Below, piece after piece: positions 31,405 to 38,823 of a stretch of 38,823 nucleotides of DNA; position 1 is the stretch's first letter; every line of letters begins with the position of its first letter. Below the pieces are notes generated by a model. That model had not been told where the DNA came from and did not search any database. It was given only the letters and a program-made list of their open reading frames with translations. Both the position numbers and the translations under genes were made by a program. This DNA comes from Pelargonium nanum (lineage: Eukaryota > Streptophyta > Magnoliopsida > Geraniales > Geraniaceae). The stretch is taken from positions 1 to 38,823 of the forward strand of contig JAYMTF010000353.1 of the NCBI GenBank assembly GCA_036897485.1, given 5' to 3'.

Positions 31405-34400
31405 ATGGAGCAGTTTTCGACGACCAATCTGCTTCCGGAGGCTTTCCAGGGGACTAGAGACGACCTGTCGTCGCAACTGGGAATGGTCTGGGGACAGATC
31501 AAAGCTCCATTGATCGTCCCTCTCCTGAAAATGGCTGTGTTCTTGTGTCTACTCATGTCGGTGGCGCTTTTCGTCGAGAGGGTTTACATGGCGGTTGTGA
31601 TTGTTCTGATCAAGCTTTTTGGTCGGAAACCAGAGAAGCGTTACAAATGGGAGCCAATTAAAGACGATGAGGAATTAGGAAACGCAGCTTATCCGATGGT
31701 TCTGGTTCAAATTCCAATGTACAACGAAAAAGAGGTCCTTTCAATTTCTCTTTCCAATTTGTCACCAAGCTCAGTCCTTTTCACTTCAATTTTTAACATG
31801 TCTGCAACTTTTTTTTACAGGTCTATCAGCTCTCAATCGGAGCTGCATGTGGGCTTTCATGGCCGACCGACCGGATCATCGTCCAGGTCCTGGACGATTC
31901 AACAGACCCAACAATCAAGGTACTGAACCAATTAAAGATCCCACCTTTTTGCCGATTCCCACCAACCGCTTTAACTGGCATTGATTTGTGGTTAATGGGT
32001 ATGAATGATTTGGTTTTGGCTCATCTGGGTTGTGTTTTTTTGTTGCCGGAAAATTTAAAGGACTTGGTGGAGCTGGAGTGCCGGAGATGGGCGAGCAAAG
32101 GAATCGACATTAAGTACGAGATCAGAGACAACAGAAATGGGTACAAAGCCGGAGCTTTAAAAGAAGGCATGAAACGGAGCTACGTGAAAAACTGCGATTT
32201 CGTCGTCATCTTCGACGCCGATTTCCAGCCGGAGCCGGACTTTCTCTGGCGGACCATTCCGTTTCTCGTCCACAACCCTCAGCTTGCTCTGGTTCAGTCT
32301 CGCTGGAAATTCGGTAAATTATTTAATTAATTACAATTAAATTGTGTTTAATATTTTTGGTAAATTTTAGTAAAATTGAGGTTGTTTCTCGAAGGCATAA
32401 AATAAATTGACTATATTTGCCCTCCGACGTATTGTCGGTAGGTCTTTTGTTTTTGTGTTGGGAAATGGAAGGAGCTTGTGGGTCCCATCTGTCACGTTCC
32501 AGTCCTCCTTGCTGGCGCTTCCAGATTACGCCACGTGTTATTTTCTATCCACGTGGGACCCACGGCCTAACCAGGCTCAACCCCAAAATGTTCTGTTCAA
32601 TGGTCTGGTCCTGTTTTGGTGTCTGATTTTTGGTCACACCTTGTCAAGTTCCAATTGTCTGATTCTGAATTCTGATACAATTTATTTATTTAGTTTCACT
32701 CATAATACCTCATATGTAGTGAAAAATAGGGGAAAAATGAAAATTAAGTTCCTCATTGTTTGTTAAATTAAGGAGTAAAATGACATGCTAATTTTAGATT
32801 TGTTGGTTAAAATTAATGATCGCGAAAGCTCGAATAATTTCAAAGAAACATACCCGTTACAAGTTTGAAAATGATGTACTCACTACTAGGTCATGCTTTT
32901 AATAATGATAACGAAACTTCTAAATTTGTTTTCTTTTAAGAGTAATGAAATCTATTTTGGTATCATGCTAGACGTGCTCAGCTCAATCTAATGATAATGT
33001 TGGAGCAAGTGTATAGTTTAAGCTACACACCCTTCGAGTACAATAATCTTGTATTTTTTTAGAGCAAGGGCTGATGCAATGGTAAATTTGTTTTTGATGG
33101 TATATAGGTCACGAGCTAGGGCGTGAAAACGTGCACAAAATCGACGTCATAAAAAAGGGCAATTCAGTGCACGTTTTTGCATCCCATACTCAAACTCATG
33201 ACCTACATATCATAAAACAACAAATGGCCCTTTCTAGAACCTCTTTAGGTCCCGAGTTTGAGTAACTGAGAAAGAGATGTTGCATCGTGCACTGAGCTGC
33301 CCTTTTTATGTTCCCAAATTTTGTCTAATATGCATAGTTGAAGCTAATATATTATTGCCATATTTTAATGCCAAAGATTAGCAAATCTCTCTGGCACACA
33401 AAAATGGTAAAAATAGTCAAAGACAACAAAACCCAAGACCTATTAATTGAAAAAGCTGTCATGTGTGAAGAATAATCTCTTGGAAGGGAAGCAACACATT
33501 ATGGGGTAGATCTACCCAGCATCTCTGTCATGAGTAGTGAACAACAAAGAGAAGGGTATGTTTGAGCATCAGAGAATATTTCAAGGGGCATATCTGTCTT
33601 ATTATGCTCCAAAACCAGCAGCTCCATGTGCAAGTTTCATGGTGGACCTAATGTTCATGTCCCTTTCTATCTCTTCTAACTGGGCACTGGAATCTTTTCA
33701 TTTTATAAATGTGTTTTCTTGTTTTTATAATAAGCTGTGATCATTATTAAATATATACAGTAGCTGCCAGCTAAGATGCTGACCTGGCGGCTGTTTTCCG
33801 AGCTGTTTTGCAGTGAACGCCGACGAGTGCTTGATGACGAGAATGCAAGAAATGTCGTTGGACTATCATTTCACGGTTGAGCAAGAAGTTGGGTCATCCA
33901 CCTATGCCTTCTTCGGGTTCAACGGTAAACCACTCTCTGAATATGGTATAGCAATGTAGTATCTTCGCTATGTCGATTTAGCTCTAACTTTTGCACGATC
34001 GCAGGGACTGCCGGAGTTTGGAGAATTGCTGCTCTTAATGAGGCCGGAGGGTGGAAAGACCGGACCACAGTGGAGGATATGGATTTGGCCGTTCGTGCGA
34101 GTCTTAAAGGGTGGAAATTTCTTTACCTTGGCAATGTCAAGGTAGTTGCAATTATGTGCTGACCTCTTATTATTGTTCATAAGTGCATTTAGGGAGTGTA
34201 GTTTACACTTTACGCTACTGAATTTACTTTCAAAACCCGAAACTAGTGTGACTTTATGCATAGGACTATAGGAGTAGCTAATTATGCAATGTAGTTGAGA
34301 TTTAGGAGATGGTTGCTTGGTCACAAGTGTTCGTTTTTGAACGTTTAATTGTGCTGCAGGTGAAAAATGAACTTCCGAGTACATTTAAGGCCTACCGTTT

Positions 34401-35329
34401 CCAGCAACATCGATGGTCTTGTGGTCCTGCTAATCTTTTCAGGAAAATGGTCGTGGAGATAATAAATAACAAGGTTTGTTTGTTCCCTGGTTCGTACTTG
34501 ATGGGAAATGTTACACGAAAGAAGCTAACTTTCGTGTTTTTTTGTGTCTTCGTTGCAGAAAGTAACTTTGTGGAAGAAGGTTCATGTAATTTGCAGCTTC
34601 TTCGTTGTCAGGAAAGTCATAGCCCACATTGTCACATTTGTTTTCTACTGCGTTGTGTTACCGGCTACTGTTTTGGTTCCCGAAGTTGAGGTTCCAAAGT
34701 GGGGATCCGTTTATATTCCTTCCATCATTACCATTCTCAACGCCGTTGGAACTCCAAGGTATGGTTTCCTTACACGCCATTTTAGTTCAGGAACGAGAAT
34801 GGGAATGAGATTTTCATTGATCGGGTTTGGATTAGCCATTTTGCATAGCTCATGTTGTTTTGGGCATATCTTGCAGGTCACTCCACTTGATGGTCTTTTG
34901 GATTCTTTTCGAGAATGTCATGTCTCTACACCGAACCAAAGCTACCTTCATCGGTCTACTAGAGGCTGGTCGGGTAAACGAATGGATTGTCACCGAGAAG
35001 CTAGGAGATGCTCTCAAGGCAAAACCTAACTCGAAAGCAACCAAGAGACCTCGGTTCAGGATTGGAGACAGGTACTAAACTAACACAAAGCGTAATACAA
35101 TAACTCAGCTTGTAATATATATGTTTCGTAATTTATTGAATCTCGTGTTCAAAATGTCTTTAGGCTCCACTTGTTAGAGCTCGGGGTGGGAGCTTTCCTC
35201 TTCTTCTGTGGATGCTACGACGTTGCATTCGGGCATAACCATTACTACCTATACCTCTTTATCCAAGCAATGGCCTTCTTCATCATGGGTTTTGGCTATA
35301 TCGGCACCATCATTCCCAACTCTCAGTGA
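31405..35329 (+). CDS. CSLA9: Glucomannan 4-beta-mannosyltransferase (cellulose synthase-like A)
   Basis: Exons are 31405-31734, 31821-31919, 32061-32313, 33814-33924, 34005-34141, 34360-34473, 34559-34758, 34877-35071 and 35164-35329, which join in frame to 534 residues, the usual CSLA length. The enzyme is a Golgi membrane GT2 that builds the (gluco)mannan backbone from GDP-mannose and GDP-glucose. An N-terminal membrane region lies at about 34-72. The cytosolic GT2 domain shows the D,D,D,QxxRW set: LDD at 134-136, DADFQ at 195-199, ED at 288-289 in TVEDMDL, and QQHRW at 325-329. Four or five hydrophobic segments follow from about 355 to the end (IIPNSQ). The match is closest to the CSLA9/CSLA2 group by recollection; the symbol is tentative. 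The ATG at 31405 gives the family N-terminus, and the open frame upstream lacks an in-frame ATG. Intron 1 has a weak donor (GTCCTT). Intron 3 is 1500 bp and carries SINE copies. Confidence 0.94.
33066..33310. mobile_element. SINE copies in +/-/+ arrangement in CSLA intron 3
   Basis: About 33066-33136 (+) has the SINE head GATGCAATGGTAAA and GGTCACGAGC, ending at AACGTGCAC. About 33149-33232 (-) is the same family inverted: its complement reads GTAGGTCATGAGTTTGAGTA, then AAAAACGTGCACTGAATTGC, then CCTTTTTT. About 33235-33310 (+) reads AGGTCCCGAGTTTGAGTA and ends GTGCACTGAGCTGCCCTTTT. The GTGCACTGGGCTGCCC-T(n) terminus is typical of a widespread plant SINE group, different from the family at 9101. 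The arrangement suggests insertion into an older copy, or an inverted duplication. Confidence 0.6.
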
Positions 35330-36340
35330 GTACTCCTCGAGGCGATGATCGATGATGATGATCGTCGTGGCAGCGCCGGAGATTGGCAGCAATTTTAGCA
35401 TAGTGTTCACTTTAGAATGTAAAAAGAGTGGGAAAAGAAAAGGTGGGTGATTCTTTCAGGCTGAGGAGCATAAAAGGGTTGGTTCCCTTGTGAATAGTGA
35501 AGAAAACAACAGAGGAAAATCAGGGGCTTTTGGCTCCAATAGTAGATAGTTATAAAGATAAACATATCTGAATGTATTGTATTATTATGTCAGTTAAGAT
35601 TTGTAGCTCTTTATTGTAATTTTTTATTTTATTTTATTTTATTTCTATATTTGATTGTGGTTAAGATTTGTTTTCACAAGCAATAAACCGGTTAGAAATG
35701 GGAATTTTTATTTTCACATTTCAACGTTCCATATTTTTGTTCTCTTCGCAAAGGGAGTTGATACACGCGTGCACCGTTCATATATGTAATTTGCATGTAT
35801 GGCAGATGCTATGCACATATTGGAAAACTGAGTTTATAGTTTCTTTTTCAGAGTTAACTCGTGTGAAAAAAATGGACTTTTTCATTCATCACTCAATGGA
35901 CGGCTAATAGTTTTAATCTGATACATGTAAAGTACATGTGTCATATAGTACATGAGAGACCCATTTCGTGGAGGTCAATGCCTTATAAATAGAGGTCTAA
36001 GCTCTTAATTAGTTGGCCCGGGACTTGGGTAATAATATTGTGGTTGTGTATTTAAGAAGATTTAAGCGGTGGCATTAATGATCGAAGATTGTCATAGATT
36101 ATAGCCCCCGCATATTTATGGTTTCACTTTTGTGGTAGCTTTCCTCTTTATTTTATCACCCACCTAACTACCAACCTCTCCATTAATTACTTTATAATTA
36201 CTTTTTCTAGCTCAGTCTCACACCTGTAACAGCATCTAGTACACACATACCTTTTTTAGATTTTGTGGGCTGAACACAAAAGCTCATAATGTAGATGTGT
36301 TGCTGAGCCCAACCTAATGGCCCAAAGACGCAACTTTAAG
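35330..36340. other. 3' flank of CSLA and intergenic region
   Basis: The CSLA 3' UTR probably occupies the first 200-350 bases; AATAAA at 35682-35687 and A/T-rich signals near 35550-35620 are candidates for polyadenylation. A TTTTA microsatellite lies at 35618-35645. Nothing else recognisable. Confidence 0.4.
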
Positions 36341-36354
36341 CCCATTGCTAGGAG

Positions 36355-37334
36355 ACATGAACAAGGCTGATTGGTTGTTGGGTTATATGCACAAAATAGG
36401 TGTAAAAGTAAAACCGGTGTGTTTATTTATAATTTGCTGAGCATAATGTTGTGCGAAGAGAAGATAATGAGGGACGCATGGAAGGTGTTCGATGAAATAC
36501 TTCGCTCAAACTTGGAAGTCAATAAAGTTACATATAACACACTTATAGAAGGGTAAAGAAGATGGAAAAGAAGGGAGGTGCTCCAAATATTGACACATAT
36601 AACAAACACCCTTATTCAAGGCTATGGGACGATGTGCATTTTTGACAAGTGTCTCTATGTTCCGGAAGAAATGGAAAATGAGGGAATAAAGCCAAATGTC
36701 TGAAGCTATAGCTCTCTTGTGAATGGTTTACGCAAGAATGGTAAGCATATTGAACAACAAATCCTCATGGGGTAAGGCGTAGACTTGAAACATATGATGT
36801 GATTATCAAGAAATGGTTATATTCTTGATGTGCTCGCATGCAACTCGCTAATCTTTCTGATGTTGAAAATGCCTGAAAATGTCTTGAAATTTATGAAAAC
36901 ACGAAGGAATTGGGCATTGGACCTACTCTGAGGATTTATTGTCTTATGATTAGCACTTGCGGCAGGAAAGATAACGTCACATAAGGATTTGGTTCCTTAT
37001 CGAATTGTATTTAATGTAGTCATTCACAGTAGTACAAAACATGGAGATGACGTATTATAGCTTGATTTTGGGACATTTCCAAGAGGAGAAGTTGTTGGCA
37101 ATGAAGGATCTGGTTGATGATATGAAGGCCGAAGGATTGGCTCCTCAGGCTGATACTTGCAACATTCTAATTAAGGAACATGGTGAATTATGGGATTTTT
37201 TGGGTGCATATTTTTGGTACAGAGAAATGTTTGGGAATGGTTTTATCCCAACTTTATCCGTTGTCAACAAGCTGAGTGACGGTCTTAGACAGGAGGGGAG
37301 GCTAAAAAATGGCTGGCTAAGTTTTCAGTTTTGA
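36355..37334 (+). pseudogene. Decayed PPR protein pseudogene (At5g12100-like)
   Basis: Pieces of pentatricopeptide repeats appear in changing frames. Examples are KVTYNTLIEG near 36526, ITNTLIQGYGTMCIFDKC and EEMENEGIKPNV near 36590-36700, SYSSLVNGLRKNGK near 36706, and a longer intact run at 37041-37310 (TYYSLILGHF, KDLVDDMKAEGLAPQADTCN, GAYFWYREMFGNGFIPT, LSDGLRQEGRL). PPR proteins are helical-repeat RNA-binding factors, mostly of mitochondria and plastids. Order and wording recall the C-terminal half of the mitochondrial At5g12100 type. Several stops, frameshifts and internal deletions separate the blocks, the N-terminal half is absent and no introns are visible, so it cannot encode a working protein. 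Its 3' side runs into the palindrome cluster. Confidence 0.8.
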
Positions 37335-37525
37335 GATGACTGCAACTAATCCTCTTAGAAGATTGCAGAACTAGTCCCAAATGTTCCAAGATGAATCATG
37401 TTTGGAGGGGGAAGGTAAAAAAACATCTCGAGGATAATTGGAATGGAAGTCAACACTGAATGTTGTTGACTGGACGTAAAGAGAATGTTAAGTTATTCAT
37501 GGTATTCATAACTTTCTGAACACCC

Positions 37526-37667
37526 GGATTCTTGGTTGGACTTTATAACCCTTACATTCTAGTGTAGCTGGTAAGTGACCTTCACAATGGCCGGTTGTGT
37601 GAAGGTCACTTACCAGCTACACAAGTGAGATTGGATTCTTGGTTGGACTTTATAACCCTTACATTCT
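37526..37667. repeat. 35-bp perfect direct repeat enclosing a 25-bp perfect inverted repeat
   Basis: The direct repeat occupies 37526-37560 and 37633-37667 (begins GGATTCTTGGTTGGAC, ends CCCTTACATTCT) without mismatch. Between the copies, 37562-37586 (GTGTAGCTGG..CTTCACA) pairs perfectly with 37598-37622 across an 11-base loop. Confidence 0.95.
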
Positions 37668-37709
37668 GTCGTTGCTAGGGCTTATCTGTATCGCTGCCTA
37701 GCAACGACA
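37667..37709. repeat. 13-bp perfect inverted repeat
   Basis: TGTCGTTGCTAGG at 37667-37679 pairs perfectly with CCTAGCAACGACA at 37697-37709 across a 17-base loop, directly after the second 35-bp direct repeat. Confidence 0.95.
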
Positions 37710-37816
37710 AGTCGACAACTCACACAACCGTATCCCCAATGATAGGCATTCATTTGAAATTTTCTTACATATTGGTGTATAAACAGAAACGGAGAACAGG
37801 AAGGACAAATTACATT

Positions 37817-37883
37817 GTTTAAGCGTCCAATCTCAGGTGCTAAGGAAATGTTGACGGGTTTAAGTATCCCATCTCACTTGTGT
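37817..37883. repeat. Short direct repeat linked to the palindrome cluster
   Basis: GTTTAAGCGTCCAATCTCA (37817-37835) and GTTTAAGTATCCCATCTCA (37858-37876) are near copies. TCTCACTTGTGT (37872-37883) is the exact inverse of ACACAAGTGAGA (37619-37630). Confidence 0.75.
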
Positions 37884-38551
37884 CATGCATGCAGTGTGAT
37901 GTTGGTTAAGCCACTGTTATTGTGACTCTCTATGGCATTTTTCTTGGCTCTCTCTATATATACATGATCAATTCGACTATATCATAAGTAACCTCATCTC
38001 AGAACAACAAATCCATCTCAAAGAAACATCCCAAAACTGCTAATCATACAATGAATTAAGCATTGATGCACTCTTGGATCTTGGCTAGAATACACAGGAC
38101 AATCCAACACTGAAACAATGCAAGAAACAACAAGGCCACTAAGCGAACAAGGAAATAGTTATCTTATATGCAAATCTTGTTCAACAACACTTCAACCCAA
38201 AACACGTGAAGATGGAAAAGAAAAGCTCATCTTCAACTGTTCTTCTATTGCATTATTTGCATAGTCATCTTATATGAATCTATGTCCACAAACTACAACA
38301 GAACTAGAAACGTAAAAAAGAGCACAATCAAATGGAACATTGCATTTCTCAATCCAATTTCACTAATTAGTCAACTTGCCCAAAACAAAACTCAAATACC
38401 AAAAAAACAAAGCTACTTTGCAATGCTTTTGTTGGAGCAATTTGATGCGCAGGCAATGAAAATGCATTAATTGGGTCAGCATTCAGCAATTCATCCCCAA
38501 AATCACATTTACCAATGAAGATAAGCATAATGAGTTTCACTTGCATCAACT
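37884..38551. other. Intergenic, downstream of the peroxiredoxin gene
   Basis: No gene seen. TCTATATATACATGATC near 37953 looks TATA-like but no ORF follows. Confidence 0.35.
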
Positions 38552-38557
38552 TTTATT
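38552..38557 (-). terminator. Polyadenylation signal of the peroxiredoxin gene
   Basis: AATAAA on the minus strand (plus TTTATT) lies about 85 bases past the stop codon, at a normal distance for a plant 3' UTR. Confidence 0.5.
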
Positions 38558-38639
38558 AACAAAAAAGTACTCTAACAAGGCAAATCAAGCCACAAAACTA
38601 AAATTAAGAGAAAGCAAACCCTTGAAAACCTCAGCAAAA

Positions 38640-38823
38640 TCACAGCACTTTGAGCATATCCTCTGCACTGCTGGAGGTAAAAGCACCACCTTCCTCCAAA
38701 TTCAAGACCTTGACGACACCATCTTCGGCCAAGAGCGCGTAGCGCCTGGACCTCACACCCAAACCAATAGGCTTATCACTCAAATCGAGCTCGCACCCAA
38801 TGGCCTTGGTGAAAGCTCCGTTC
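38640..38823 (-). CDS. PRXIIE: Peroxiredoxin type II, chloroplast (PRXIIE-like), 3' part only
   Basis: The minus strand encodes the last 60 residues before the stop at 38642-38640. The gene continues past the window edge, so the 5' end (transit peptide and the peroxidatic Cys) is not visible. Type II peroxiredoxins reduce H2O2 and alkyl hydroperoxides using glutaredoxin/thioredoxin electrons; the E form works in plastids. Visible hallmarks are [15 protein letters not shown] with the second (resolving-type) Cys, [16 protein letters not shown], and [18 protein letters not shown] at the C-terminus. [10 protein letters not shown] and the [13 protein letters not shown] segment fit the chloroplast E type better than the cytosolic B/C/D types. 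No intron falls in this part. Confidence 0.9.
   Translation of the reverse strand, partial: NGAFTKAIGCELDLSDKPIGLGVRSRRYALLAEDGVVKVLNLEEGGAFTSSSAEDMLKVL

Noticed and set aside
32407..32766. 119-codon ORF in CSLA intron 3
   Set aside because: It lies wholly within the intron; splice signals and the protein junction WKF|VNADEC exclude it.
1..38823. CRISPR array, operon or prophage-like system
   Set aside because: Spliced genes, plant families and plant transposons throughout; the tandem repeats have no regular spacers.

Overview
The window reads as nuclear DNA of a eudicot plant. It is AT-rich. Its real genes are split by short GT-AG introns or are intronless, their products are plant-specific, and the space between them holds decayed plant retroelements (LINE tail, tRNA-derived SINEs, LTR debris) and MITE-like inverted-repeat elements. 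Nothing prokaryotic, organellar or viral was seen. The species cannot be named from the sequence alone.

Layout. 1-60: head of a tRNA-like or SINE sequence cut by the window edge. 1483-2019: 5' part of a cytochrome P450 (CYP76-like), broken and joined to the 3' tail of a LINE. 3861-5880: what looks like the 5' end of a spliced transcription unit (leader exons, then a short ATG exon) with no recognisable body. 6190-6600: a MITE. 9101-9334 and 11235-11490: two copies of one SINE family in opposite orientation. 11778-13973 (+): a complete five-exon AT-hook (AHL) gene, 357 aa. 14501-15904 (-): a complete six-exon NLI-interacting-factor/FCP1-type HAD protein, 267 aa, convergent with AHL and lacking both catalytic aspartates. 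17400-17861 (+): an intronless 153-aa acidic plant protein of unknown function with a G-box, a heat-shock-type element and a TATA box upstream. 17862-31190: a gene-poor stretch of about 13 kb with a tandem repeat, MITEs, an LTR remnant, a possible LINE fragment and a dispersed unnamed repeat. 31405-35329 (+): a complete nine-exon CSLA-type glucomannan 4-beta-mannosyltransferase, 534 aa, with SINE copies in intron 3. About 36355-37334 (+): a decayed PPR pseudogene. 37526-37883: an unusual cluster of perfect inverted and direct repeats. 38640-38823 (-): the last 60 codons of a chloroplast type II peroxiredoxin (PRXIIE-like).

The genes share no pathway and form no operon or cluster: a chromatin-binding regulator (AHL), a probable pseudo-phosphatase, a possibly stress-related small protein, a Golgi mannan synthase and a plastid peroxidase lie side by side as ordinary plant neighbours. 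The most unusual items are the degenerate catalytic motif of the HAD protein, the palindrome cluster beside the PPR pseudogene, the GC-AG intron and duplicated intron of the AHL gene, and the +/-/+ SINE copies in the CSLA intron. No clearly new multi-gene system was found.
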